A stretch of 64,000 nucleotides of DNA from Thioclava arctica (GTDB lineage Bacteria > Pseudomonadota > Alphaproteobacteria > Rhodobacterales > Rhodobacteraceae), in assembly GCF_040892615.1 (NCBI RefSeq), contig NZ_JBFRYC010000015.1, positions 1-64,000 on the forward strand, written 5' to 3'. Shown piece by piece: positions 52,712 through 61,374 of this stretch. Under the pieces are notes generated by a model. That model was not told the DNA's origin. It saw nothing but the letters and a program-made list of their open reading frames with translations, and ran no database searches. Both the position numbers and the translations under genes were made by a program. Each line of letters begins with the position of its first letter. Positions within the stretch are counted from its first letter, which is position 1.

Positions 52712-53770
52712 ATGGCAACGGTCGAACTGGACAACGTCAAGAAACGCTTTGGCTCCACCGAGGTGATCCACGGCGTCAGCACGCAAATCGAGGATGGCGA
52801 ATTCATCGTGATCGTCGGCCCCTCGGGCTGCGGTAAATCCACATTGTTGCGCATGGTCGCGGGGCTGGAAAGCGTCTCTGAGGGCGAGGTGCGCATCGGT
52901 GGCAAGCGTGTCAACGAAATTGAGCCGATGGATCGCGACATCGCGATGGTGTTTCAGAATTACGCGCTTTATCCGCATATGTCGGTGCGCCAGAACATGG
53001 GCTACGGGCTGAAAATTGCGCGTCTGCCAAAGGCCGAGATCACCGCCAAGGTGGAGCAGGCCGCCGCCCTGTTGCAACTGGGCGAGTTGCTGGATCGCAA
53101 GCCCAAGCAACTATCGGGCGGGCAGCGTCAGCGCGTCGCAATGGGGCGCGCCATCGTGCGCGAACCGGCGGTGTTCCTGTTTGACGAGCCGCTCTCGAAC
53201 CTTGACGCCAAGCTGCGCGTGCAGATGCGTGTCGAGATCCGCGAATTGCAGGCCAAGCTGGGTATCACTGCGCTATACGTGACCCATGATCAGGTCGAGG
53301 CGATGACCATGGCCGACCGGATGATCGTGATGAATGCGGGCGTGGCCGAGCAGATCGGCACGCCACTGGAGGTCTATGAGCGCCCCGTCACGATCTTTGC
53401 CGCGCAGTTCATCGGCAGCCCCTCGATGAATATCCTGCCAGCCCAGATCGAGGGTGGGCAGATCAAACTGGGCGACGCGGTGCTGGGTCAATGCCGCTTG
53501 CCCGATGGCCCTGTCAGCTTTGGCATCCGCCCCGAGCATTTGCGCCCCGACCCGCAAGGTGCCATCGCGCTTGAGGTGCATCTGGCCGAACCATTGGGTG
53601 CCAATACTCTGTTGCATGGCGTGCTTGCTGGTTCGGGTGAGACGATGACCGCCGCTTTGCCGGGCGTGCATCGCAGCAATATCGGGCGTGAGATGTTGAA
53701 ACTCACCGCCGATCCCGCGCATTTCCACTTTTTTGACTCCGAAAGCGGCAAGCGCATCGAGCCCGTCTGA
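52712..53770 (+). CDS. ugpC: Glycerol-3-phosphate ABC transporter ATPase UgpC
   Basis: A 352-residue ATPase of the MalK/UgpC type. It has Walker A GPSGCGKST near residue 38, Q-loop MVFQNYALYPHMSV, signature LSGGQRQRVAMGRA, Walker B VFLFDEPLSNLD and H-loop YVTHDQVEAM. The last 110 residues form an OB/TOBE regulatory domain (SFGIRPEHLRP) that in MalK-type subunits takes part in regulation. It completes the ugp operon; no ugpQ phosphodiesterase follows. Confidence 0.94.
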   Translation: MATVELDNVKKRFGSTEVIHGVSTQIEDGEFIVIVGPSGCGKSTLLRMVAGLESVSEGEVRIGGKRVNEIEPMDRDIAMVFQNYALYPHMSVRQNMGYGLKIARLPKAEITAKVEQAAALLQLGELLDRKPKQLSGGQRQRVAMGRAIVREPAVFLFDEPLSNLDAKLRVQMRVEIRELQAKLGITALYVTHDQVEAMTMADRMIVMNAGVAEQIGTPLEVYERPVTIFAAQFIGSPSMNILPAQIEGGQIKLGDAVLGQCRLPDGPVSFGIRPEHLRPDPQGAIALEVHLAEPLGANTLLHGVLAGSGETMTAALPGVHRSNIGREMLKLTADPAHFHFFDSESGKRIEPV

Positions 53771-53898
53771 CTTTGGGGCGGGGAAGATTGCGCACCATCG
53801 GTTCGCTTGCGCGAAACATGACAGCCCCGCCAAGATGCGTTTGCGTCTCTTATATGCGTGCAAGCCCATGAGGCATCGCGGCGGTGCCCAGAAAAGTC

Positions 53899-53927
53899 GC
53901 CCGCGCGAAACCTGATCTCGCGCGGGC
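53899..53927 (-). terminator. Terminator between ugpC and the fasciclin gene
   Basis: GCCCGCGCGA (53899-53908) pairs with TCGCGCGGGC (53918-53927). Read leftward it is followed by GACTTTTC, so it fits the fasciclin gene, whose stop is 40 bases away; it may serve both directions. Confidence 0.7.
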
Positions 53928-53967
53928 AAGCCGATGAAAGCCACCAAGGTGTGTGGCCAAGTCCGGG

Positions 53968-54450
53968 TTACATCTTGGGCATGATCACCGAGTCGATCAC
54001 ATGGATCACGCCATTGCTGGCCTCGATATCAGCCTGCGTCACCGTCGCGTCGTCGACCATCACGGCGGGATCAGTCTTGATCGTGACCTGTGATCCCTGA
54101 ACGGTCGCAGCCATCATGCCATCGCTCAAATCGCCAGTCATCACTTTGCCCGGAACGACGTGATAGGTGAGGATCGCGCTCAGTTTGTCTTTGTTTTCAG
54201 GCTTGAGCAAATCCTCAACCGTGCCCGCAGGCAGCTTGGCAAAGGCCGCGTCGGTGGGGGCAAAGACGGTGAAAGGGCCTTCGCCCTTCAGCGTCTCGAC
54301 AAGCCCAGCGGCCTGAACGGCGGCAACAAGTGTTTCAAAACTGCCTGCAGCGACGGCAGTATCGACGATATCCATATCGGCCGCATGAACGGGGGTGGAA
54401 ACGAGGGCGGTGCCAGCAACAATCGCCGCGATGAAGGTTCTTCTCAGCAT
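53968..54450 (-). CDS. Fasciclin (FAS1) domain secreted protein
   Basis: A 160-residue protein with a Sec signal peptide (LRRTFIAAIVAGTALVSTP, cleavage after VHA). The mature part is one FAS1 domain: TVFAPTDAAFAKLPAGTVED, the H-box AILTYHVVPGKV and the end GVIHVIDSVIMP. Such proteins mediate adhesion in the periplasm or outside the cell. ATG at 54450 is chosen since AGGGAG precedes it by 7 bases; ATGs at 54459 and 54474 exist. It has a terminator downstream. Confidence 0.92.
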   Translation of the reverse strand: MLRRTFIAAIVAGTALVSTPVHAADMDIVDTAVAAGSFETLVAAVQAAGLVETLKGEGPFTVFAPTDAAFAKLPAGTVEDLLKPENKDKLSAILTYHVVPGKVMTGDLSDGMMAATVQGSQVTIKTDPAVMVDDATVTQADIEASNGVIHVIDSVIMPKM

Positions 54451-54474
54451 ACTCATACTCCCTGGTTTGAACAC

Positions 54475-55215
54475 GTGTGGATCGTGTTAGGGTTACGTCG
54501 AGGCGAGAAAAATGGATCACAGGAAGATCACGGATGCGCACGCCTTCGCGAGAATTTGGGGCCTCGCATATGACCTTTGTGCGAAAACCTGCCGATCAAA
54601 GACGCGGATCGCGCGCGACAGAGATCGCTCAAAGGCCGCGCTTATCAGCGCATTGCGTCAAGCGCGGCCAGTTCCTGCAAGATCGACTGCGTCACTTCCT
54701 GCGGGTTTGGCCCATCAGTCTTTCGCGGGCAGGCAGATCACGCGCCATCCAAAGGCCTCCAACACGGTCGCGCCTGCGCTGAACGTTTCTCCAATCTCGA
54801 GGCTGTGAAACAGGTCGGAGCTATCAATCAGCCCGGCGAATTCAAAGTGATTGCTGATCGGGCGCGCGAGAAAATCGGCTTCTTATCGGGCAAAAGCGCG
54901 CCCGCGGGCCCGTGCAGCATTTCGCGCGGCGAACGATGGGTGCGGGTCCTTATGAATTTGTGTTCCAAGGCGCGCCGGCCCCTGACATAGGCCGCTTTGC
55001 GTCCCCGATCATGGGGCGTCAAGTCGCGATCGGGCGATTCCGTCAGCGCGATCTCCGTGCCAAAGCTCGCAAACGCGCGCAGCGCTGGCCATGCGCGCCT
55101 CTTCGAGCATGCGCGACCCGATTGCGGCAAGGGTGCAGATCAAGCTGGCGCATGCAGGACCAGATTGCTGCGGGTGCAGCCGCGAGCGGGGCCAATTCTT
55201 GATGGCGCCGAGATC
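54475..55215. other. Decayed region without an intact gene
   Basis: About 740 bases hold only short open frames. The downstream end leads into an ABC ATPase remnant, so the stretch may be older, unrecognisable parts of a lost sugar-transporter gene or its neighbours. Confidence 0.4.
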
Positions 55216-55330
55216 GCGATTTTCGAACGCTCTTACGACGCGCTCAAGATCTAGACGCCACGCTGGCGTCAGGCGGTGGGCAACCTGTCGGGCGGCAACC
55301 AGCAATAGATCGTAATCTTCCTGGGGGGCG
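55216..55330 (+). pseudogene. Remnant of a sugar ABC transporter ATPase (RbsA/XylG-like)
   Basis: The frame reading through 55222 gives FERSYDALKI, a stop (TAG at 55252), then RQAVGNLSGGNQQ, a second stop (TAG at 55306) and IVIFLGG. LSGGNQQ(K)-(IV)V is the ABC signature of RbsA/XylG-type sugar ATPases. Both stops replace expected Lys codons. The Walker motifs are missing, so the gene is dead. Confidence 0.65.
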
Positions 55331-55338
55331 TGCAAATG

Positions 55339-55361
55339 AAAAAGGGCGCCCGAAGGCGCCC
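55339..55361 (-). terminator. Rho-independent terminator of the cold-shock gene
   Basis: GGGCGCC and GGCGCCC (55344-55350 and 55355-55361) form a 7-pair stem with a CGAA loop. Read leftward it is followed by five Ts (55343-55339), about 24 bases after the csp stop. Confidence 0.88.
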
Positions 55362-55384
55362 CGTTCCAAATTCGGTCAAACCGT

Positions 55385-55591
55385 TCAGGCGAGCTGAAGG
55401 TTCGCAGCCGACTCACGGCCGTCACGGCCGGATTCGACGTCATAGGTGACTTTCTGATCGTCGTTCACCGAGGTCAAGCCAGCACGCTCAACAGCGGAGA
55501 TGTGCAGGAAGACATCTTTTCCGCCGGTGTCGGGTGCGATAAAGCCGAAGCCTTTAGTTGCGTTAAACCATTTCACGGTACCAGTGGCCAT
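55385..55591 (-). CDS. cspA: Cold-shock protein (CspA family)
   Basis: A 68-residue RNA-binding protein. It carries the RNP motifs KGFGFIAPD and VFLHISAVE after the start ATGTVKWFN, the standard cold-shock fold. AAAGGAG lies about 8 bases before the ATG at 55591. Its length is normal. It lies alone between the ABC remnant and the second luxI with its own terminator. It may act in stress or cold adaptation. Confidence 0.94.
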   Translation of the reverse strand: MATGTVKWFNATKGFGFIAPDTGGKDVFLHISAVERAGLTSVNDDQKVTYDVESGRDGRESAANLQLA

Positions 55592-56027
55592 CGTGAGATC
55601 TCCTTTAGTATTCAACCTGTTCGCGGAAGTGCAACAGCGTGGCGCAGTCGGCCAAGATCGAGTTCGCTGAAGTCCGGTAGGGAACGCAGGGGATCGATAT
55701 AGGAAACGTAGCCCGCCCCTTATGACAGAGCGCTGCCCGCTTGTCTATGCCTTATATCGCCGATCTTGGATCCATGCTGACGACTGCCGCACGACTTGGC
55801 GGTTTTGCGCCGACGCATCCAGATTCGTTGCTGACAAAAAAGGCTGAGAAACCTGTGTTGCGCTTTTCCGAGATCGCCCGAGGGGCAGGTGTATGGACGG
55901 CCGATCATATATCGATCTGGCCAGGGCGGCGCCTTATCGACCCAAGTGCAGGTCACAGGGGCAGGGCCGATCAAGTTGCGAAAACTGCGCGCGCACAAGC
56001 AGCTGCGCGCGCGAGCCTGCAGCAAAA
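55592..56027. other. Intergenic, cspA leader and luxI 3' side
   Basis: About 435 bases. The part next to cspA is its promoter and 5' leader, which in cold-shock genes is often long. No gene is supported on either strand. Confidence 0.45.
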
Positions 56028-56615
56028 TCAATGCATCTTCGTTGCCATGTTGATGTTCACGCAAACGCTGCGCGACCCTTCGATCTCAAGAACCGGACCC
56101 GCCGCAACGCAATCAAGCCCAACGCGCCGCGCAAGGCGGGGCGAATTTTCGGGGATCATGCCGATCACGCTCGTGGCTCCCAATTGACGCGCTGAAATCA
56201 CCATTTCATTAATCAATTGCATCTGAACACGCATCCTCAGCTTCGCCGGGACACTGTCACTTACGAAAACCCTTGAGCTTTCCCAAATATGTGACGCGGT
56301 CGGAGCCTCGTCGAAAAGCAGGTTTTCTGGAATCGTCTCAAGCAAGCCGCGCTGCGCATCACGGATCATATAGGTGTAGATTCCGCATTGATGCGTGGTG
56401 GGCGTCAGGCGAACACCCGCCATGACGATCCCACGATCATGGACCGCAACCCAGCGGCTGGCGGGGGTGTCATATTGGTCGAATTCCATCCCGTCGGCTT
56501 CGGGGAGTTTCCATTTGTTTTGCACAATGAATGCACGATGTCTTGCGCGAAACATGTTTGCGAAAAGTTCGCCATGGTTGTGTAGATTTTTGTAAGAAAG
56601 GGTTGTGACTTCCAT
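56028..56615 (-). CDS. luxI: Acyl-homoserine lactone synthase (second LuxI)
   Basis: A 195-residue AHL synthase. Conserved residues are present: FRARHRAFIVQNKW, EFDQYDTP, the Arg in GVRLTPTT and the Glu/Arg pair in WESSRVFVS. GGAGG lies 7 bases before the ATG. It differs clearly from the first LuxI, which lies 8 kb to the left, and probably makes a different signal. It follows the second luxR by 52 bases in the same direction. Confidence 0.93.
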   Translation of the reverse strand: MEVTTLSYKNLHNHGELFANMFRARHRAFIVQNKWKLPEADGMEFDQYDTPASRWVAVHDRGIVMAGVRLTPTTHQCGIYTYMIRDAQRGLLETIPENLLFDEAPTASHIWESSRVFVSDSVPAKLRMRVQMQLINEMVISARQLGATSVIGMIPENSPRLARRVGLDCVAAGPVLEIEGSRSVCVNINMATKMH

Positions 56616-56667
56616 TGGAGTGCCTCCGTCTGGGGTTGAAAAAACCGGTCAGATGGGCCGCCACGTG

Positions 56668-57279
56668 CTAAAGGTATTGATATTCCCTAGCCTTGCGCAA
56701 AGCCTCCGATGTCGTGCGCGCTTCCAATCGAATCCGCGCCGATTTCAGGCGTGCTTTCAATGCGCTCTCCGATATCCCGAGTTTTGCTGCAGCAGCAGTG
56801 TGCCGATCCCCATTCGCGACACACTGCAGTGCCTCGACTTGAGCTTTCGTCAACTCGGATGGAGGTTCCGCCGCAACATGCAGCCGAGCCGTAATTTCGC
56901 TCAGTTCGGACAATTCTTCATCGTTGAATTCACGATCAGTGTGGCTGATACCAACGATGGATCGCGACGTGATCGGGCCGTAAGAAGAGACCGCGCCATA
57001 TTTCAGGCCATAGCTTGCCGCTTTGGCAATCACACCAAACGGATCTGGCAGCGGAATTTCGCTCCACCGCGTGGTTCCAGCCGTTCCGATTCCCCAAAAC
57101 ACCAAGGGATCTCTGAGATAATACGCCTGGTCGTTGTAAAATTTGATCCAGGCGCTGGGATACGAGCTTTCATAAACAAGCGGGCTGGCAAAGCGAATGT
57201 GCAGCCCAACGCTATATCCGCAGGGCGCAAGCTGTTGGAGTTCGGAAAAGGGCACAGTGAGGGCTTTTGAAATGGACAT
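56668..57279 (-). CDS. luxR: LuxR-family quorum-sensing regulator (second)
   Basis: A 203-residue protein with the LuxR layout. The ligand-pocket residues are kept: Trp and Tyr in AWIKFYNDQAYY, Asp-Pro in LRDPLVFW, and Trp in TRWSEIPLPDP. The HTH is intact (DRHTAAAAKLGISESALKAR). As in the first pair, it precedes its luxI. A palindrome lies at 57285-57296 immediately upstream of its start. No strong ribosome binding site is seen. Confidence 0.92.
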   Translation of the reverse strand: MSISKALTVPFSELQQLAPCGYSVGLHIRFASPLVYESSYPSAWIKFYNDQAYYLRDPLVFWGIGTAGTTRWSEIPLPDPFGVIAKAASYGLKYGAVSSYGPITSRSIVGISHTDREFNDEELSELSEITARLHVAAEPPSELTKAQVEALQCVANGDRHTAAAAKLGISESALKARLKSARIRLEARTTSEALRKAREYQYL

Positions 57280-57284
57280 AATTT

Positions 57285-57296
57285 ACTTAAATAAGT
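57285..57296. promoter_or_regulatory. Palindrome just upstream of the second luxR
   Basis: ACTTA and TAAGT (arms at 57285-57289 and 57292-57296) surround an AA centre, 6 bases before the luxR start codon. Its place overlapping the 5' end suggests an operator, perhaps for self-control by the LuxR protein; the sequence is AT-rich and not the classic lux box. Confidence 0.4.
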
Positions 57297-57873
57297 GCCG
57301 TTAAGGTCCGTCAACCTAAAATCGCATTGTCTGAATATGGGGCTTCTGCTGCGGGCAGTCTGGCCTTGAACCGGGTTGGCGCGCATTGACGCCGCGGCAT
57401 GCGTTTGGGCTCCGGTTTGCGTCTGTTGGGGGGGCGCGCATAGCGCATCTGCCAAGCGATTTTCCCAAGTGATAGGTTTTGTTTATAAGTTTGCGGTCTC
57501 TTGCGTAACTATCCCCCTGATGAACGTGACGTTTCCGCGCGTTCAGCGTTCTTTGTGCGCCCGATGTTGAAGGCCGCCATTGCAAAACATGCGGGTTTTC
57601 CAGTGGAATCGTATAGGCCCGCTTTTGTTGCAGGCGCCACATATGTCGTTGGTATCGGGGCGCTGAGGGTAGACTTGCGCCACGTCATTTCTTCGAAGGC
57701 TGGAAATGGGCTGTGCCAGTTTGCCGCAGAATTCCCGCGTCAGGCGGGCTGCGCCTTGGCGGGCTTGATTAACACTGCATCCGTCACTTTGCCTTCGCGT
57801 CTTTGCGTGCCATATGCTTTGTGCAAAAGGTTCGGGAACTGCCCCGGCATCGCAACGCTTCGAAAGGCCCCCC
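57297..57873. other. Intergenic between luxR and the HAD gene
   Basis: About 575 bases with no supported gene. It is likely to contain the luxR promoter on the left and the HAD-gene promoter on the right. Confidence 0.45.
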
Positions 57874-58752
57874 ATGACACAGATCATTTCCTCGCTTGCC
57901 GAGATTTCCGCCCCCTATGATACGCTGTTTTGCGACCTGTGGGGCTGTCTGCACAATGGCGTGACACCGTTCCCCGAGGCCGTCGCCGCTCTGCAAGGGT
58001 TTCGCGCGCGAGGCGGCAAGGTCGTCTTGCTGACCAATGCGCCGCGCCCTGCGCGGTTCGTGATCGAATCCCTGGATCGGATGGGCTGCCCGAAAGATGC
58101 CTATGATCTGGTCGTTTCGTCAGGTGATGCCGCGCAGGATGCGATGTTCGCGGGCGCGCTCGGACGCAAGGTCTGGCATTTGGGGCCAAGCAAAGATGAC
58201 GGGTTCTTCACCGAGATCCCCACAGAATGGCAGGGCCAAGCCGATATCGAGCGGGTCGATTTCGATGACGCCGAGGGGATCGTTTGCACTGGCCCGTTTG
58301 ATGAGGCCAACGAGGTGCCCGAGGATTACCGCGCCAAGTTCCTTTTAGCGAAAACACGCGGACTTCCAATGCTTTGCGCCAACCCTGATGTCGTGGTGGA
58401 TATGGGAGATCAGCGAATCTACTGCGCCGGGGCGCTGGCAGTTTTGTATGAAGATATGGGCGGCGAGGCGATGTATTTTGGCAAACCGCACCCGCCGATC
58501 TATGACATGGCGCGGCGCAAGCTGGCGGCGATCGGTGGGGGCGATGACGGCCGTATCCTAGCGATTGGCGATGGTATCAATACCGATGTGCCCGGTGCCG
58601 CAGGCGAGGGGATTGATTGTCTGTTCGTGACCGGCGGCTTGGCGCATGACCAGTTCGGCGCGGATCAGAAAAACCCCGATCCCGAGTTGGTGCGGGCATG
58701 GCTCGGTGCACGTCAAACCGATCCGCGCTACACGATTGGCACCTTGCGCTGA
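57874..58752 (+). CDS. HAD-superfamily class IIA hydrolase (TIGR01459-like)
   Basis: A 292-residue phosphatase-like protein. It has the HAD motif I FCDLWGCLHNG near residue 19, motif II VVLLTNAPRPA and motif IV GDGINTDVPGAAGEGI. The class IIA cap lies between II and III. Relatives act on sugar phosphates or pyridoxal phosphate. ATG at 57874 is used. No operon partner is required: the MaoC gene follows after 120 bases. Confidence 0.88.
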   Translation: MTQIISSLAEISAPYDTLFCDLWGCLHNGVTPFPEAVAALQGFRARGGKVVLLTNAPRPARFVIESLDRMGCPKDAYDLVVSSGDAAQDAMFAGALGRKVWHLGPSKDDGFFTEIPTEWQGQADIERVDFDDAEGIVCTGPFDEANEVPEDYRAKFLLAKTRGLPMLCANPDVVVDMGDQRIYCAGALAVLYEDMGGEAMYFGKPHPPIYDMARRKLAAIGGGDDGRILAIGDGINTDVPGAAGEGIDCLFVTGGLAHDQFGADQKNPDPELVRAWLGARQTDPRYTIGTLR

Positions 58753-58874
58753 CATTCGGCTTGGTAACTTTGTTGCGCGGCAGGCTGTTTTCGGGTAAAT
58801 AAGTTGCGCTGGCATCTTGCGCGCTCTGCTGCATGTGCTATGCTGCAGTGCAACATGGCTTCAGGCAGGGACCG

Positions 58875-59324
58875 ATGGATATGCTCGACAATTTGCCGCG
58901 CGGCACGATCTGCATCGAAGATCTTGAGATCGGGATGCTGCGTTATCTGCGCAAGGAAATCACCAATCGCGATATTGAGCTGTTCGCCGAGGTCTCGACC
59001 GATCATAACCCGGTCCATCTGGATGATGCCTATGCCCAAGACACGATCTTCGAGGGGCGCATCGCGCATGGAATGCTGACGGCCGGGCTGATTTCTGCAG
59101 TGATCGGCGAACAGCTTCCCGGCCATGGCACGGTCTATCTGGGCCAGTCGCTCAAGTTCATGGCGCCGGTGCGGCCGGGCGATGTGGTCTATGCTGAGGT
59201 CAAAGTGACCGCGATCGACCATTCGCGTCGCCGTGTCACGCTTGAAACCCATTGCGCGGTGGGCGATACGGTGGTGCTCAAGGGAGAGGCGCTGGTTCTG
59301 GCGCCCTCGCGCAAGTTCGACTGA
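58875..59324 (+). CDS. MaoC/PhaJ-type (R)-specific enoyl-CoA hydratase
   Basis: A 149-residue hot-dog protein with the hydratase-2 motif ELFAEVSTDHNPVHLDDAYA, which holds the catalytic Asp-His pair, and RIAHGMLTAGLISAVI. Enzymes of this type feed (R)-3-hydroxyacyl-CoA into polyhydroxyalkanoate synthesis, fitting the PHB genes in this window, though other acyl-CoA roles are possible. ATG at 58875 (MDMLDN) is used. It is 29 bases from ribF. Confidence 0.88.
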   Translation: MDMLDNLPRGTICIEDLEIGMLRYLRKEITNRDIELFAEVSTDHNPVHLDDAYAQDTIFEGRIAHGMLTAGLISAVIGEQLPGHGTVYLGQSLKFMAPVRPGDVVYAEVKVTAIDHSRRRVTLETHCAVGDTVVLKGEALVLAPSRKFD

Positions 59325-59353
59325 TCCGGCGACCCATGCCGGAAGGCGGGGTG

Positions 59354-60283
59354 ATGGAACGCTACTTTGACTGGAAATCGCTGCTGAAATCGGCCCGTGG
59401 TGCCTCGGTTGCGATGGGCAATTTCGACGGGCTCCATCTTGGTCACCAATCGGTGATTGATCAGGCGCGGGGCCGCGCAGCCCCTTTGGGCGTGATCACG
59501 TTTGAACCCCATCCGCGCGAGTTTTTCTCCGCCCGCGCGGGCAAAACGGTTGTGCCGTTTCGCCTGATGAACCCCGAGGCGCGGGCCAATCGTCTGGCCA
59601 AGCTGGGCGTCGATGTCTTGTTTGAATTGCGCTTTAACGCTGAACTGGCCGATCAAAGCGCCGAACATTTCGCGCGCGATGTGTTGGGGCAGGGCTTGGG
59701 CGTGTCCCATGTCGCGGTGGGCGGTGATTTCCGTTTTGGGAAGGGGCGCGAGGGCGATGCGGCGATGCTGACGGATCTGGGGCAGCGTTACGGGTTCGAC
59801 GTGACCATCGCGCCCTTGTTGCATGTCGGTGGGGTCGAGGCGTCATCGACCGCGATTCGCGCGGCCTTGGCCGAGGGACACCCGCAAGAGGCCGCCGCGA
59901 TGCTAGGCCATTTGCACCGTATCGAAGGCGCGGTGCTGCATGGCGAGAAACGGGGCCGCGAATTGGGCTATCCCACCGCGAACATGTCGGTGGCGGGGCT
60001 GCATCTGCCCAAGCTCGGGGTTTACGCGGTCAAACTCGATGTGCTGAGCGGGCCACATCAGGGCAGCTATCGCGGTGCTTCCAGTCTTGGCGTGCGTCCG
60101 ATGTTTGGCGAGAATACCCCAAATCTTGAAACCTATATATTTGATTTCAAAGGCGATCTTTATGGCGAGCATGTCTCGGTCGCCCTCGTTGAATATCTCC
60201 GCCCCGAGATGAAATTCGACAGCCTTGAGGCGCTGGTGGCGCAGATGGCGGCCGATTGTGACCGCGCGCGGGCGCTGACCTAG
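59354..60283 (+). CDS. ribF: Bifunctional riboflavin kinase/FAD synthetase
   Basis: A 309-residue enzyme that makes FMN and FAD. The N-terminal FAD synthetase part has VAMGNFDGLHLGHQSVI and the conserved ASSTAIRAAL; the C-terminal kinase part has GRELGYPTANMSV and SLGVRPMFGENTPNLETYI. The length is normal. ATG at 59354 is preferred over an in-frame ATG six codons upstream. Confidence 0.96.
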   Translation: MERYFDWKSLLKSARGASVAMGNFDGLHLGHQSVIDQARGRAAPLGVITFEPHPREFFSARAGKTVVPFRLMNPEARANRLAKLGVDVLFELRFNAELADQSAEHFARDVLGQGLGVSHVAVGGDFRFGKGREGDAAMLTDLGQRYGFDVTIAPLLHVGGVEASSTAIRAALAEGHPQEAAAMLGHLHRIEGAVLHGEKRGRELGYPTANMSVAGLHLPKLGVYAVKLDVLSGPHQGSYRGASSLGVRPMFGENTPNLETYIFDFKGDLYGEHVSVALVEYLRPEMKFDSLEALVAQMAADCDRARALT

Positions 60284-60378
60284 GCGCAAGTCTCGCTCAC
60301 GCACGCTTACCTGTGCTCACGAAAGCGGGAATATGGCGCGCCCGCATGCGTTGCATCCCTCCAACCGGAGGATTTATC

Positions 60379-60812
60379 ATGCCATATCAAATCGCTGGCC
60401 CCAATTTCCGGGTGCGCAATCTGCTGGGCGCCGTGGCGCTTGTGTTCGCGGCCAGCTCCGGCGTTGCCGAATACGTGCAAGTGCCCGCCTGTGGCTCGGT
60501 GTCCGAAGTTGCAGATCGCTTTGAGGCAGCGGCGCAAAAGTCGGGGCCACCGTGGAGATGGAAATGCCCGATGCGACGTTGGTGATTTTTGGCAATCCGC
60601 TGCTGGGCACGCCCGCGATGCAGCAAGATATCCGCGCCGGTGTGGTCCTGCCGCTGCGCGTTCTGGTGGCCGATGAGGATGGCCAGACCATGCTGATCTA
60701 TCTAAGCGTTGATGACATGTTCGCTGGCACGTTGGTCGACTCCAGCGCGGAATTCGCCACCAAGATGACGGGCGCTTTGACGAAACTGACGGCGACAGCG
60801 GCCAAGGAATAA
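60379..60812 (+). pseudogene. DUF302 exported protein, broken by deletion and frameshift
   Basis: GGAGGA starts the reading. The N-terminal part (LLGAVALVFAASSGVAEY) is signal-like and leads to SEVADRFEAAAQKSG. Then the frame shifts, and ATVEMEMPDATLVIFGNP with LGTPAMQQDIRAGVVLPLRV follows in a second frame, which is the second half of a DUF302 domain. About 16 codons of the family (around the ARVDHA segment) are missing at the join. The product is not functional as it stands, unless the sequence has an error. Confidence 0.72.
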
Positions 60813-60924
60813 CAGCTGCGGCTGGGTTGAAAGCCTTTGCTGTGAGGGGGCGCACAGAGGCGTGTTCATCGCGCTGCTGTGTGCCCCCTTTCCATTTGCG
60901 CGCAATTGGGTCAGGTTCCGCGCC

Positions 60925-61374
60925 ATGAACAAACTGCGCCCCGAATTCTGGACCAAACCGCTTAAATCGCTCAACCCCGCTGAGTGGGAAGCGTTGTGCG
61001 ATGGCTGCGGCAAATGCTGCCTGAACAAGCTGGAATATGAGGACACGAACGAGCTGGTTTTCACCCGCGTCGCCTGTCGATTGCTGGATGGCGAAACTTG
61101 TCGTTGTACCCAATATGACATTCGCCACCAATTCGTGCCCGAATGCGTGACGCTGAAACCCGCCAGCATCGCCGATATCGCTTATTGGATGCCCAAGACT
61201 TGCGCCTATCGGCTGCGATTTGAGGGCAAGCCATTGGAAAGCTGGCACTATCTTATCTCTGGCTCATATGAAACCGTGCATGAGGCGGGCCAGTCCGTGC
61301 GCGGCTGGACGGTGCCGGAGTTTGAGGTTCCCGAAGAAGATTGGGACGACTACACGATTGAGGATCTGTCATGA
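60925..61374 (+). CDS. YcgN/UPF0260 cysteine-cluster protein
   Basis: A 149-residue protein of the UPF0260 family. It has the cysteine cluster CDGCGKCCLNK near residue 32 and further cysteines in ACRLLDGETCRCTQY and PECVTL, probably for metal or cluster binding. ATG at 60925 is used. Its stop overlaps the start of the threonine aldolase gene by four bases (ATGA), so the two are coupled. Confidence 0.9.
   Translation: MNKLRPEFWTKPLKSLNPAEWEALCDGCGKCCLNKLEYEDTNELVFTRVACRLLDGETCRCTQYDIRHQFVPECVTLKPASIADIAYWMPKTCAYRLRFEGKPLESWHYLISGSYETVHEAGQSVRGWTVPEFEVPEEDWDDYTIEDLS

Noticed and set aside
55741..56187. Open frame of 148 codons opposite the luxI 3' end
   Set aside because: It overlaps a well-supported luxI on the other strand and has no recognisable domain.
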